A stretch of 64,000 nt of DNA, taken from contig MNCI01005623.1 in assembly GCA_015680685.1 (NCBI GenBank), positions 1,093,441-1,157,440 on the forward strand, in the 5' to 3' direction. The notes under the pieces were generated by a model. The model searched no databases. It had not been told where the DNA came from and was given only the letters and a program-made list of their open reading frames with translations. This DNA comes from Gnetum montanum (lineage: Eukaryota > Streptophyta > Gnetopsida > Gnetales > Gnetaceae). The translations under genes and the position numbers were made by a program. Positions 1-11,924 of this stretch are shown here, in pieces (positions within the stretch are counted from its first letter, which is position 1; every line of letters begins with the position of its first letter).

Positions 1-3000
1 TCCCCATGCATTCACAGTAAGCAATGTAGATCCAACATGGATGCATGCTCCCCACCTTCTAAAACAGTTAAAACCTAAATTCCTTACTATTTTTGGGAGT
101 TGTAACCTATCTCATCCAACCTCGGGCTCTAAAAGGGGGCTAGATCCAATCAAAGATGGATATTTTGGGCTTCCACACTGGGGAAACACTACCCAACATG
201 GAACAAGAGGGGTAACATCCATACTTGTCCCCCATGGCCCACCTAACCTAGATTTAACCCCCAGAGTGGGCCCACATGACCTAGAATCCCTCTAGTCACA
301 CTCGGTAGCCTCAAAACCTCATAAAGTTAGGTCAAAAGTGCAAAAAACCTTAGGATTTCATTGATCCATGTTAGGGGAGGCCTCTTCCATGCTAGGAAGC
401 ATGGATCTAGGATGGATGGATGGGGGGATGACCAAAACTACCAAAATCAACCACCTAGTAGTTATTTTTCAATCCTAACACTTCTTCACAGCCTCCAGTA
501 GCCTAAGTTTGCCTTGAAATAAGTTAATTTTCTATCCATAGCCTTCTTCATGATGGTGAACCCCCTTCCATGTTTTCCAATGGGGAAGCCTAGGGAGTAT
601 GTAATAAAATGCAATTTACAACCAAAAATAGCCTAATAACCTACCCTACTAACCTCTAGACCTTGCCAAAACCTTCCAAAGCCTCCAGGTGTCTCAAAAT
701 TGATCAAAAATGGCACAAAACTATTATTCCCCTCTCATCCACACTAGGGCCATCATGCCCAACATGGAATAAAGGGGGTTGCTTACATGAGACATCTAAT
801 AGCCTCCAAACTAGTATATTTTGGCACCAAATCTTGACAATCGACACTGGCAACCTCAGAGGCTAACATTCATGGTTGATTTACTATGAAGAGAGTCTAG
901 ATCTAATTTTTGGGTTCATCCACACTAGGGGAGATCTAATTCATGCTGGCTAGCATGGATCCAATGTGGATGTATCTAGGAAGATTTATGGAGGTCCTAG
1001 ATACATCAAAACAATGACAAATTACCTTATACTTGCACCGAAACCTTGTCAACCCTTCTGGAAGGTGCTAGACTTGTGAAAATCAAAAAAAAAAAAATCA
1101 ATCCCTCAAGGATCTTCTAATCTAGGGAGGATCATATCCATTTTGAGCATCCTAGCCCTAGCATGGATGAAGAGGGTAAACCCAAAAACCATCTAACAAC
1201 CCTAAAAATGACTATATTTTGATCCTAGCCTTCAAACATCAACATTAGCAACACTGGAGACATGCATGCATGGCTAGAACTTCCAAAAAATTTAGCAAAA
1301 AGTAGGTTGCCTTAGTTCTTCCATGTTGGCTAGCATGGATACTAAGGGTGACTCATTAATGATCCATAGGCACTTGAAACTAACACTGGATATCCTTGTA
1401 TACATCCTAAGACCTTGTTTGCACCTTCCGTAGCCCTTAAACTCTCCAAAACTAATCACAAATAGTTAATCGCTATTCAACTTTGATCTTCCTAGTTGGA
1501 TCCACATTGAGCATGGTGGCCCTAGGATGGAAGAAAGGGGATAACATGAAAAACCACTTAGAAACACTCAAAACTATAAAATTGTAGCCTTAAGCTCTAA
1601 CCTTTGATCCTGACAAATCTGGGAGTTGGCATGCATGGTTGATTATAATCAAAACTAATCTAGATCTAAGATCTATGTTTCATCCATGCTAAGAAAGGCC
1701 TCTTCCACACTAAGCAACATAGAACCAGCTTGGAAGAGCTACCTTTCCCCTTTTGGTGGTAGATTGACACTCCTAGAGATTAAAAACCTACATCAAAAAA
1801 GCCTAGAATCTCATAGCCTTAAGTTTGCACTCATATAAACTTGTTTTAGCCCCTAAAAATCATCCACTTTCATCTTCCATGTTGGAGTAACTTTCCCAAC
1901 ACAGGTTAAGGGGGTGTAACCTTACATAGCCTCAAAAAACCATCAAACATGACCAAAATTAGTCAAAAACATGGGAAATCATAGTATACAATCCTAGAAG
2001 CCTAAAAACCTTGTCCATGTGCTTCCAAACCATCCCAAAACTAAATAACAAGGACATACCCATTCTCAATGTGGAAAAAGGGTGGGGGGTGGGGTGAAGA
2101 TTTTCTAACTTACTTCAACATTGAAAACCCTCTTAAATGACCTTAAAACCTAGCTCGAGGATGTGCAATTGTCAGATCTTGGTTTCAAATGCCCATGGAA
2201 CAATGTTTGACCTTTTTTTAATCTAGATTTAGATCCTCCATGTTGAGCCCCCTTCCATCCATGCTAGCTAGTTTGGAAATAGGGGGTGAAGCTTCAAAGC
2301 CTACTTTTTGACCTTTTTCAACCACCAAAATGATTAGTTTTGATAGATTTGGCCCTATGTTAGCTTGGGAAGCCTTAGAACTTCAATTTTGATCCTCTTA
2401 ATGCCATGAAACATATTTTCATTTATTTCCATGCTAGCTCCACATTGGCTAGTATGGATTCAGTGTGGAAGATGTTTTCAGGCTCCAAAGGAGGGTTCCA
2501 AGGGTTGAAAATAATGCCAAAACTAGCCCATTCCCTTCTCCATCCAACTATGCTAACATGAAAGCCATTAGAAGTTGAAAATTAAAAAAAATAAGCCTAG
2601 GAAACTATCTATATGTTTCATCCACACTAGGGGTCACCTCTTCCATGTTGGCCAGTGTGGAAATAGTCGAGGTTTGGCGTGGAAGCCTTAAAATCCTTGA
2701 TTTTTAGGCCCAAACATCCCAAAAATAGCCCTAATTGATGCTTGAAGTTATCCAATATCCTTGTAGGCTTAAAACATGGCCCAATAAGGCCTAAAATTGG
2801 CAAAATCTATTCATTTTGACCTTTTTTGAACAAAATTCACCATATGTATCCCACTTTGTCTTATTCAGCCATGTTTTATCATATGATAATCTTTTTTTAC
2901 CATTGTTGCATTTTTGACCTTATTTAGCCTTAATGATACTTTGATTTTAGTGTGTTTATTCTTATTATAGCCCTTTGTAGCCTTTGGTTGGTATTTCATG

Positions 3001-3040
3001 ATGGGGTTTAACCTTCCTTGATCATCATTTAGCATGATTT
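1..3040. other. Element A: non-coding stretch upstream of its pol
   Basis: No convincing reading frame is visible. The stretch is made of degenerate words such as CCATGCTAGC, TAGCATGGAT and CCACACTAGG in both orientations, often as imperfect inverted pairs. By position (upstream of the + strand RT of element A) it corresponds to the antisense-cassette region that lies between protease and RT in elements B and C. If A carries the same antisense gene, its exons would lie left of the window on the - strand and this would be its 5' non-coding part. That is inference; no exon is seen here. Confidence 0.5.
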
Positions 3041-3044
3041 GATC

Positions 3045-3150
3045 ATAGCTTGCTAAGGTCTTAAACTGGCATCATAGTCCACTAAGACTCTAAACTAGCA
3101 TCATGGCCTACTATGGCCTTAAGCTAGTAAGCTTGTGACCTATTGTGACC
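3045..3150 (+). repeat. Element A: TTAAACTAGCA-type short repeats before pol
   Basis: About three diverged units of 35-40 bp share the core CTTAAACTGGCATCATAG or its variants. The same family is found in B and C at the matching position just upstream of pol, and again after integrase, always in the same orientation relative to the element. Confidence 0.6.
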
Positions 3151-3353
3151 TTGTCTCATTTTTTTTACCTTATTTTATCCTTTATTCCATTGCATCTACC
3201 TATCTTAACCTTTTTTATTCATAGCCTTATACGACCCCATTTGCATTTCTTTTGACATTAGAGTAGCATAGGTTTTGCATAATTTTATAGCCTTTTATCA
3301 TTATTTACTCATCTTTACCTAGGAGCCACTTAATCTGCTTTTGGTTGACATGT

Positions 3354-3355
3354 AG
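3354..3355 (+). promoter_or_regulatory. Candidate 3' splice acceptor before A pol
   Basis: A T-rich stretch ends in TGTAG, followed by GA and then an ATG 11 bases on. B (AG at 15950-15951, - strand) and C (AG at 27852-27853) have T-rich sequence ending in ATAG/GA a short distance upstream of the pol ATG. Ogre elements are known to splice out an intron between protease and RT, so the site fits that model. No donor was identified. Confidence 0.4.
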
Positions 3356-3365
3356 GACCAAAGTA

Positions 3366-5060
3366 TGAGTAACTAGGAGCATATTAATTTACCTTTGAGC
3401 CTAAGTAAGTCTCATGGTGATGTTGAATGGGGTATTGACCTCGATTACTTGGATAAGTATCATGGTGATGTTGAATGGGGTATTGGCCCCAATTACTTGG
3501 ATCTAGAGCTTGAGGATCTTATTGACCATGTAGCCTTGATAGAGAAACCTTTAGAGTGGAGTGAAAGTCTAGATAAAACCCTTGAATTAGAGGTAGGAGA
3601 CATAACCTAAGACTTTTTGGTTGCGGTTCCTCTCACAACACATAGTGATGAGAAGAAAATGCTAAAACTAAGTTTCTTACTGGAACCTCAACAGGCTCAA
3701 GACATTACCAAGGTCCTACAAGGCAACATTAAGGTCTTTTCCTAGTCATATGAAGATACGCCAGGCCTAGACCCATGCCTAGTACAACACAAATCATACT
3801 AGACCTTAGAATTAGACTAGTTAAGCAAAAAGTGTACAAGATCAGACTTGATTTGGTGTTGGTAGTCCGTGGCAAAATCATAAGCTCTACCAAGCTAGTT
3901 TCATTAAGGCTATTGACTATGGAATATGGGTGTCCAATATAGTGGTAGTCCCTAAGAAGAATAGGAGCATCTATATCTACATTGATTTTTGAGACCTGAA
4001 TAAGGTAGCCATTATGTATGACTTTTCTTTGCTTAGTATTGATTAACTTATCGATACTACAGCTGGACATGCCTTATTGTTCTTTATGGATGGGTTCTTG
4101 GCATATAACTAGATTAGGATCAACTAGAACATCAACTTAGCATGACCTTCATGACCCCTTGGGCTACCTTTTTCAATACTATGATGCCCTTTGACTTTAA
4201 GAACGTGGGAGCAACTTACCAACAAGCCATGACCTATATCTTTAGTGATTGCATGCTAGGTTTGCTTAATGATTACATGGATGATATAGCTGTTAAGTCC
4301 AAAGTGGTCAATGACCATGCTAATGACCTAGATCTTGTTCTTAAACAATGCCTCAAGTATGAGCTTAGGCTTAATCCCAAAAAATGCATTTTCATTGTAA
4401 AAAATGACAAGATGCTTGCCTTTGTAGTGTCTAAAGTAGGGATTTGTGTCGATCCTGATAAGGTTAAGGTCATATCCAAATTGGTAGCACCAACTAACCT
4501 TAAAGAGCTTCATGGATTACAAGGAAGATTACAATTTATCTATAGGTTTATCACTAGGCTTACAAATAAGTTACAACCCATGCAACACTTGCTGAAGAAA
4601 GGGGTTAACTACAAGTGGACAACTTAATGCCAAGAGGCCTTTGAAAACCTTAAGCAAGAGTTGGCATAGCTACTGAAAATCTATTCCTTGGAAGAGGGTA
4701 GACTATTGTACATATACCTTGCTATCTCTGATACATCTATTTCCTCTCTACTTTGTGAAAAACATGATGATTGAGTAGAGATCTCAGTGTACTATCCTTA
4801 GCCATGCATTAGTTGCCCATGAGACATGATACATTGAAGTGGAGAAGTATTGTCTAGAACTAGTCTTCTCATTGAAGAAGTGGAGACACTACCTCTTCAA
4901 AAGCCAAATCAACATCATTTGCAAAGATAATGTGCTTAGAGCGATAACAACTAACATCTTATGAAAGTAGTTGTATAGCCCAATGGAAAGCCATAATAAT
5001 GGAGTTTGACCTTCATTACATTTCTTAGTCCTTAACAAAAGGTCAAGCTATAGTCATACA
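3366..5060 (+). pseudogene. Element A: reverse transcriptase and first RNase H (decayed)
   Basis: This is the N-terminal part of an RT-RNase H-integrase polyprotein of a Ty3/gypsy Tat/Ogre-like element. The leader at 3395-3610 is acidic and carries two copies of HGDVEWGI. The RT core at 4142-4627 is readable: MMPFDFKNVGATYQ, the catalytic YMDD at 4274-4285 followed by IAVKSK, then LRLNPKKC and LHGLQGRLQFIYRF of the thumb and connection. The first RNase H is only traceable in pieces from about 4628. Stops and frame changes occur throughout, so it cannot be functional. The equivalent regions of B and C are clear homologues, and C's starts at a comparable ATG. Confidence 0.9.
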
Positions 5061-5079
5061 ACTCATAGTTTTGCTGGGT

Positions 5080-5721
5080 GATGATCAGGCAACCATAGGT
5101 CTTGAGTTCCCTAATGAACATATCAACACCATTAGGCAAGTGCCTGAGGGCTATGAGGTAGTTATGCACTTTGATGGAGCTTTAATGGCCCATGGGGCTA
5201 GTGCTGCTACCATTGTAACATTTCCATGTAGTGAAATTTGATCCTTCACCTACCATTTTAAGTTTTCATGTATCAACAACATAGTGAAGTATGAGGATTT
5301 GATCAGAGGGATGATGGTAGCTCATGATGTAGGAATAAAGAAATTAATGATCAAAGGAAATTCAAAACTTGTGGTTAACCAAGTAACTGAGGTTTACACA
5401 TGCAAAGCCAAACATTTACAACCTTACTGTGACCTAGGGAAGAAATTATTACAACAATTTACAAATGTTTATATCCAACACATATTCCGAAATGGGAATG
5501 CCATAGCCAACACCATTACAACATTAGCCCTTAGTGTGATACCAAATTTTTCTAGTAGGTTATCCACCTTAATCATGGACTGTGCTAACCCCATAATGCA
5601 AAGAGCTAAATATACCTTTATGTCCATAGCCCATACTACTCTTGCCAGGGGTGGTATGATGATATTGAATTTTATGTTATGCATGAAGCTTAACTACTGC
5701 CCAAAAGGATGTCGTATGTAA
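5080..5721 (+). pseudogene. Element A: second (Tat-type) RNase H domain
   Basis: A second RNase H-like domain follows the first, which is a hallmark of the Tat clade of Ty3/gypsy elements. HFDGA supplies the first acidic residue. Further on, KYEDLIRGMMVAHDVGIKK, then KGNSKLVVNQV where functional copies usually have GDS, and later NAIANT where NA.AD is usual. Two of the expected catalytic Asp positions therefore read Asn, in line with decay by C-to-T change. The longest open stretch is 5284-5721. Confidence 0.8.
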
Positions 5722-5799
5722 ATGATCAAAATAGTATGTCATAGTAGGTGATAACAGATTATGTCAATGGTCCTATGATGGTGTATTGTTAAAGTGCTT

Positions 5800-6895
5800 A
5801 AGTAAAATCAAGGCTAGAATAGCCCTAGAGTAGGTTCACAAGGGTGTTTTTGAAGGACATATAGGACCTAGAGCTATGGCTACTAAAATCATATGGTTAG
5901 GCTATTACTTTCCTTATATGGAAAAAAACTACCTGTAGAAGGTTAAGACTTGTGACACATGCCAATGTTATTGTAATCTCATTCATGTATCATTGAGTTA
6001 CATATGACTCAAATAACTTGGCCATTTCAACAATCGGTGTTGGATATCATTGGGCCTATAACACCTAAGTCTTCTATGGGTCATAGCTTCATCATTACTA
6101 TAACCGAATACTTTATAAAGTGAATTGAAGTTCTTTCCCTAAGAAGGATGACATCTAAACAAGCTTGTAAATTTATACTGGGTAACATTATAACCCATTT
6201 TGGCATATCCATGACCATAGTTACAAATATTGGACCATAATTTAGTAGCTAAGAAACAAAGAATTTCTGTCATGATCTAAGCATATAGCATTCTTTCTCA
6301 TTACCTTATTACCCTCAAGCCAATGGACAAGCAAAAGTAAGCAACAAGGCCATCATCAACTTGCTCAAGAAAATGCTTAATAACAACAAGTGCAAATGGC
6401 ATGAGCTGCTTGTCCATGCAATTTGGGTCTATTGGACAGCCTATTATACAGCCACTGGTGTATCACTTTATAGCCTAGTTTATGGTTCTAAAGCTATTTT
6501 ACCTCTTGAACTACATGTATTGTCTCTTGAAGTAGGCTTGTCCAACTTCATCAATGACAAGTAGAGCAAGGAGTTGTGAACAATGGACTTGGACTCAGTG
6601 GAGGAGCAATGTGTGGAAACACTTACTCATGTCGAGCAGTATCAAAAGAGGTAGAAACCACAAAACCACCATAACTTGACCAAGCATAAGATCAAGGAAG
6701 ATGACTTGGTCCTCAAAGTTGTCCATGAGCATGCAGATAAAGTCTTATCCAATTAGAAAGGGTCCTTCCTTGTTGCCAGATCCTACAGTAATGAAGCATT
6801 CAGGGTAGCTAACATGGATGGAAATGAGTTGGCCAATCTGGTTAATAATTACTACCTAAAGCCTTATTACATGTTACCTACATGTAGCACATAAC
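5800..6895 (+). pseudogene. Element A: integrase (decayed)
   Basis: The zinc-binding N-terminus is visible near 5840-5960 (EGHIGPRAMATKIIWLGYYF, then KTCDTCQC). The core begins near 6020 with the remains of WPFQQ.GLDIIGPITPKSS. At 6361-6564 LLKKMLNNNKCKWHELLVHA and PLYSLVYGSKAILPLEL-like sequence mark the end of the core. The C-terminal part ends near 6890 with a YYLKPYY-like tail. Many stops interrupt it. The order and wording match B (12466-13600) and C (30190-31347). Confidence 0.8.
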
Positions 6896-6944
6896 AACCA
6901 CAACATCGATGACCATCAATAAGAGAGCCTACTTTACTATGACC

Positions 6945-7095
6945 TGCCGAGGCCTTAAAGTAGCAATATAGCCTATTGAGGCCTTAAACTGATGCCATGA
7001 TCCACTGTGACCTTAAACTAGTAACAAAACCTACCATGGTCTTAAACTAGTATCATGGCCTACCATGACCTTAACCTAGCAACATTGGTAACCTG
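6945..7095 (+). repeat. Element A: TTAAACTAGCA-type repeats after integrase
   Basis: Four or so diverged units, for example CCATGGTCTTAAACTAGTAT, follow the integrase directly. They are the same family as the repeats at 3045-3150 and keep the same orientation. Confidence 0.6.
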
Positions 7096-7996
7096 GGTGA
7101 CTTGGTTTTACCATTTTATGTGACCTCTATGCATTGTAATGTTATAATATGCTCTATTTGTTTAGTTTTCTTATTCTCTTGGAGTTTTGTTTGTAGGATG
7201 ACGCTTGAAGCCATTGCAAGGATGCAATTCCTTATGGCAATAAGCCACTACACAACCTCAACATGTAAGATTTGGCAAGTTTATCTTGCTATGTCAAGAG
7301 TACTTGTATCATTGTCCTTCCTCTAGCACCACTTCTTGACCCCAACCTTGTAGCATGATTATAACCTTCCATACCTTGGAAAACAATGTTGAACTATGTT
7401 GGCCACTTATGCACTATGGCCATATGATATCTCTTTAGCATGCTTCATCCTCAAGTTCACTTGGATGTAATGTAGCTCATCCAGTGGAAAAAAAATTAAG
7501 TCCATCAAACACATCTAGTTCAATGGGAAAACCAAGTCCATTAAGTTTAACATAACACATTTAATAGAAAAAATACATTAAACTAGCTCTAGAAATAAAA
7601 TCTAATGAAGGTTTCACCTCATAAAAAAATAAGGTAAAGCAAATTTCCAAGAAGCCGAATGGCCAATGAAGCCTCAAAGCCCAATGAACAAAGAAATCTT
7701 GGAGTGAAGAGATTGGATCCTCAAACGCATTTGTTGAGTGACCAACACTTCAAAACATGTTAGTGTCATGCTATAGCAATGATGTTAACACTTGGAATGC
7801 ATTGTTAGACTCCATGACCATCTCCTTGATGACCTCACTACCATCATCTTATCATAACCTTATTCCATCATCACAAACACTCTTCAACATGATTTGACAT
7901 GATTGGATCAAGCGCAGAATGGGAACATCAGTGGTGGACCTGTAATGGTGTTTTGTATTTTTTGTTAATATCTCTCGAGCCAATCCTTCAAACATC
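7096..7996. other. Element A: 3' non-coding region between integrase and LTR
   Basis: Only short chance reading frames occur. The last 150 bases, with words related to GTTTCATGTTCATC and the polypurine tract, are similar to the sequence just before the 3' LTRs of B and C. Confidence 0.5.
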
Positions 7997-8012
7997 AAAA
8001 AAGAGAAGCCAA
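7997..8012 (+). promoter_or_regulatory. Element A polypurine tract
   Basis: AAAAAAGAGAAGCCAA immediately precedes the LTR start TGAAACACCACC. C has AAAGAGGGGCTAA and B has AAAGAGGGGCCAA at the same place, so this is the plus-strand primer site. Confidence 0.8.
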
Positions 8013-8224
8013 TGAAACACCACCAAATTTTCATGGTATAACCTTTATAACTATATCCCATGAAACTTGATGTAAAAATTCATTGTAAATGTGAAGCTTA
8101 TAACCCATGAGGGGCAATCTCACATGTTTCATACATTTGGGGCTAAAAATGGCTCATGAGTGGCCAATGCCTCATTCCCCAAGTGAAAAGTATCACCTAG
8201 TACCTAGTACCTATATTTGGGCTT

Positions 8225-8247
8225 GGGGGGGGGGGGGGGGGGGGGGG
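8225..8247 (+). repeat. 23-bp poly-G run in the A LTR
   Basis: An uninterrupted run of 23 G lies within the U3 of element A's LTR, in sequence that is otherwise AT-rich. Length is likely to vary between reads or individuals. Confidence 0.9.
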
Positions 8248-8781
8248 ATGTCCCAAATGCCTTTTGGGATGCCAAAAATGATAATTTGATGGGTTTTATG
8301 AGGGGTATATACTTTTCTACGCTCTAAACATCTACATGAGGTAGATCTTACCTACCCCCAACGTGGAAGGGTGTGGATCATCTACTCCCAACATCGAAGG
8401 GTAGACCTCAGTGTGGAAGGGTATGATGGCATCTATGCTCAATGTGGAGACTTCACCCCTAGTGTGAAGGCTATATGATCAGTGTGGAGATGGCTTCCCC
8501 CTAGCATAGAAGCCACATGTACTAGGTTTTAACATCCCATGCACTCCAACGAGGATGACAAAAGGCCCAACATAGAAGACCTACCTCTAGCATATATGGT
8601 GTATCCCTATTACTATTTAGAGTAAATGGAATGGCCATGGGGGTTTGGCACTTTCCATACATAGTAACCTCCAAAAATGAGCACCCATCTCACTTGTACA
8701 TGAAAAAAATTTGTAATAATTTGCAACCAATCTATCAACCAAATTACAGTCATTTCTTAGCCCAATCCATGACCCAAAACC

Positions 8782-8789
8782 TATAAAAA
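8782..8789 (+). promoter_or_regulatory. TATA-like box of element A LTR
   Basis: CCTATAAAAATAAGCC sits at the place in the LTR that corresponds to the TATAAATA of C's LTR at 20060. It probably marks the U3/R promoter of A. Confidence 0.55.
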
Positions 8790-9577
8790 TAAGCCTCCAA
8801 CACCATCTTCAAGTTCCACACTTAGAAATTTTTTAAGCATTGTAGCACCCAAGAGCTCTTGCAAACTTGTAGGAATGTAGCTTCTTGAAGACTTCTGTAG
8901 TGATTGAAAATGTCAGAGGTTGGTATGGTGCACCGAGAGATTTGTAGTCGTATAGCTTTGACCTCATGTCTATGTGAGGACCTACTAGAAGTGGAGGCTA
9001 GGTGTCTAGAACAATCTTGTTGATTGAACTGGGACTTACAGGGTGTTACGTTGAAATGAATGCTAAGGGTTTACATAGTGTTTGCAACATCCACGGTGTC
9101 AACTAGGGTGAGCATAGTTGAGGTTTTTAGTGCAAAACAAGGGTGCAAACATGTGAATACATGCAGAAAAATGGTAAGAAATGTGAGAGAAAATGCTAAA
9201 AATGTGTAGAATGTGAGCAAGAGAGAAAGTGACACTACCCTAAGTTGGAGGAGTGTAGTTAACTACAAAGAAAAGGTGAGGAGGTACATGGTGTATAGAC
9301 AGGCATAGTAGGTAGCATAGTCATAGTCTCAGGGTGTATGGGCTATGAAAATTAACATCCATTGTGAGGCTTAAATCTACTAGGTTGGTAGCCATGGTGT
9401 CCTATGGGCTGTGGTGGTTTGTGGGGTGCAACAGTGATGTGGTGGTGTGCAATGATCCAAGTGCTATTCCAAAGTTCACAAAAATGCCAAGTGTGCTTGG
9501 GTGCTAGAGTGCTCTAGATGCAAGTTTGCTAGTTGAATGCTTCAAAATGCCAACCCTTAGAATGTGGAACATTAGGA

Positions 9578-9585
9578 TATTTATA
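9578..9585 (-). promoter_or_regulatory. TATA-like box of B 3' LTR
   Basis: TATAAATA on the minus strand, in the conserved context AGGCCTATAAATA shared with the 5' LTR copy at 42840-42847. Confidence 0.65.
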
Positions 9586-9959
9586 GGCCTAGGGATAGCA
9601 CAAATCGTGGATCAAGTAGCATGTGGCAGAGGCATAATTGAGACTATGCTAGCCCCAACTATGCTTTCACTAAAGGAAATGGTGTTCTATTGGTATGCTC
9701 TAATGGACCTTGTGAGACTACCAAACTATGACTACGTTGTCAAGATTGCATGTGTGAGTTGCAAACAAAATGTAATGTACTTGAAAATAATGCAAGATAG
9801 TGCAATTTACGAGACTACACTCTGGGACTACGCTATATACTCTCTCAAGTGGTATCAATTGTAGTTACAATTTTAGGGGAAAATGGAGGATGCAAAAGAA
9901 ATGCAAATTGCTGATCTTGCTTGCTAAAGAAATGTTGGAGTTGAGATGAAGGCTGGTGC

Positions 9960-10500
9960 TGAGTTTTGGAGGCTTCTGGAGGAAATTCTAGTTGACTATG
10001 CTAACTATATTCTAGAGTGTAGTCTAACAATTAGACAAATTTTATAAAAACTATGTTCCAATGCAGACTACATTGACTACACTCTAGAGCATAGTCCCAG
10101 TAGTGAGAGTGTAGCCTTGACACTTAGAAAAATCTAGTAGAATATGATGTCTTTGTGCATGACTATGCTAACTATGCTCTAGAGCATAGTAGGAACTATA
10201 GGCTCAGAAGTTAGAAAATCTACCAAATTATTTTTTCCATGCCAACCAAGCTTAACAACTTCTACCTTGACACTTAGGCAAATCTACAAAACTAGCCATG
10301 CTTGTGCAAACTACATTGACTATGCTCTAGAGCATAGTCTTTGTAGTGAGAGTGTAGTCAAGAAACTTAGAACATTTTGTAGCTGCTATTGAAACTTAGA
10401 AAAATCTTGCAAATCTAGGCCATTTGTGTTAACTATGCTTTAGAGTGTAGTCCCACCAGTGGGAAGTGTAATATCAACACTTAGAAGAATTTGCCAAGTT
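9960..10500 (-). repeat. U3 array of palindromic words in B 3' LTR
   Basis: About five diverged units of roughly 110-130 bp each contain a palindrome of the type ACTATGCTCTAGAGCATAGT followed by GTAGTGAGAGTGTAG and CACTTAGAAAAATCT. The 20-mer is perfect at 10171-10190 and 10319-10338. The other LTR repeats the arrangement (perfect copy at 43576-43595). Confidence 0.75.
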
Positions 10501-10557
10501 TTGACACTTAGAAAAATTTGCAGTCAAAACTGAGGGTCCAAATTTGATGGTGTTTCA

Positions 10558-10571
10558 TTGGCCCCTCTTTA
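10558..10571 (-). promoter_or_regulatory. Element B polypurine tract
   Basis: On the minus strand TAAAGAGGGGCCAA directly precedes the 3' LTR start. It matches C's tract (33301-33314) nearly base for base. Confidence 0.85.
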
Positions 10572-11924
10572 TTGACGTCTAGAGGAGTGGCCCAAGAGAC
10601 ATTGACAAAGAACACAAAATACCATAGTAGGTCCAACACCAACATTGCTTGTCAGTACTTGAGTAGATGTCACTTCACCATGCTCAAGAGTGCCAAGGGT
10701 AATGATATGCTAGAGATAAAGGATATAGGAAATTCATGATAAAGGGTGTAGGGAATGAGATGTGAACAGTGTCATACTACAAGATGTAGCACCAAGGTGG
10801 CTTGTTGCCAAAATAGCAACCTCTCGTTGGAGTGGTTATGAGAAGGTCAATGTGGGTTTAAGGTTGGGCCGATTACAAAATTATAGCTTTGCTAAATGCT
10901 TGGGGACATGTTTTGCTTCGTTTTCATTACTCTTTTTTTTTCTTGCATTTTTTGCTCTTTAACTACAAGGCAAACATGCTTTGGGTTCTACACATTATGA
11001 GATGCTAGTTATGGAATGTTTTCCATTAGGTGGACTACCTACCACCTAATGGGCATTACTTTAATGAAATAGCATTGCATTCATAGGATATGTGTTTCCT
11101 CCCTAGGATGAGTTGCATTACATCCACTTGGGATTTGACTAGCGCATAGAGGCTTCCCATGGGATGAATTGCATTACATTGACCATGGGTTCTACAGTTG
11201 ATGTAGAGAAGGTGCCATGTGCATTAGAGGGGTTGCAAGCTCAACGACGTAGGGGAAGGTAGGGAAATGCAAGGTAGAAAAGGGGGAATACAAGTAAGCT
11301 ATAGTGGGGGTAATAGGGCTGCACACTCTTGAGTAGCTTGGCTAGTCCAACTAGGCACATTAGAGTAATGTAGTGACTTGCTATTGCGATGAGATGTGTC
11401 TCTTCATGAACACCTTTGAGGCTTTGTCCTGTACAAAACTTAGAGAAAGCAAGAAAGTAATCACACAACATGAGCTGAGATTAAACTGCTAGATGCGAGG
11501 GTGCTACAAGTGCTATAATAACTAGACTAGTTGCAAGTGCTTGAAGAGCTAGTAAAGGTGCTAGGGCAATGATTTTGCAACTACTCCAAAGGGTTGTGTT
11601 GATGATGAGAGCTCAAAGAACTAGCACAATGCCCAAGGCTAGTAATGCTACTAGTGTGGCTTGGAATTGGTAGTGCTGGCAACCATGGTAGAAGCTCCAG
11701 AGGGTCAGCAAAATGCTTGAGCGTGATTCCAGAAGATTAGAAAAATGTTGAGGAGAAGGGGCAGTAATGCTAAAGATGTTCTAGAGGCCTCTCATGATGA
11801 TAGGAACTCCATTCTCGAACTACAGTGTCACTGCCCCACCCATGGGATGTGGGCAGATGGTGTGGAGTTGGAAGTATTGTCACTTGCTTGTCTGTAGAAC
11901 TATCTGTGTTGAACTATGAGCCTA
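10572..11924. other. Element B: 3' non-coding region
   Basis: No credible reading frame. The region is similar, on the minus strand, to C's 31716-33300, for example GCTCTCATCATCAACAC versus GCTCTCATTGTCAACATC. It contains a strong hairpin at 11023-11052. Confidence 0.55.
11023..11052. repeat. Perfect 11-bp inverted repeat with 8-nt loop
   Basis: CCATTAGGTGG and CCACCTAATGG are separated by ACTACCTA. It lies in the 3' non-coding region of B. Confidence 0.8.

Larger units (their letters stand above)
8013..8910 (+). mobile_element. Element A 3' LTR, left part (split by B)
   Basis: The LTR starts with TGAAACACCACCAAATTTT, identical in its first dozen bases to the LTR starts of B and C. The U3 holds words such as GTGTGGAAGG repeated between 8340 and 8560. 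A TATA-like TATAAAAA is at 8782-8789. The sequence stops at 8910, where B's LTR begins, and the rest of A's LTR resumes at 43825. The two parts add up to about 1470 bp. No reading frame in it is credible. Confidence 0.75.
8911..10557 (-). mobile_element. Element B 3' LTR
   Basis: This 1647-bp unit is matched by 42154-43824 in the same orientation; the block around 9521-9670 is nearly the same as 42776-42925. It starts on the minus strand with TGAAACACCATC at 10557 and ends at 8911 with ..CCTCTGACA, giving TG...CA ends. A TATA-like box (minus TATAAATA) is at 9578-9585. The U3 (about 9960-10557) is an array of palindromic words described separately. Confidence 0.85.

Noticed and set aside
41-866. 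Two short plus-strand frames near the window start
   Set aside because: No domain, and the sequence is made of repeated non-coding words of element A.
9526-9864. 112-codon plus-strand frame, with a like one at 42776-43045
   Set aside because: Both lie in the same part of the two LTRs of B and on the strand opposite to the element; the likeness is LTR homology, not evidence of a gene.
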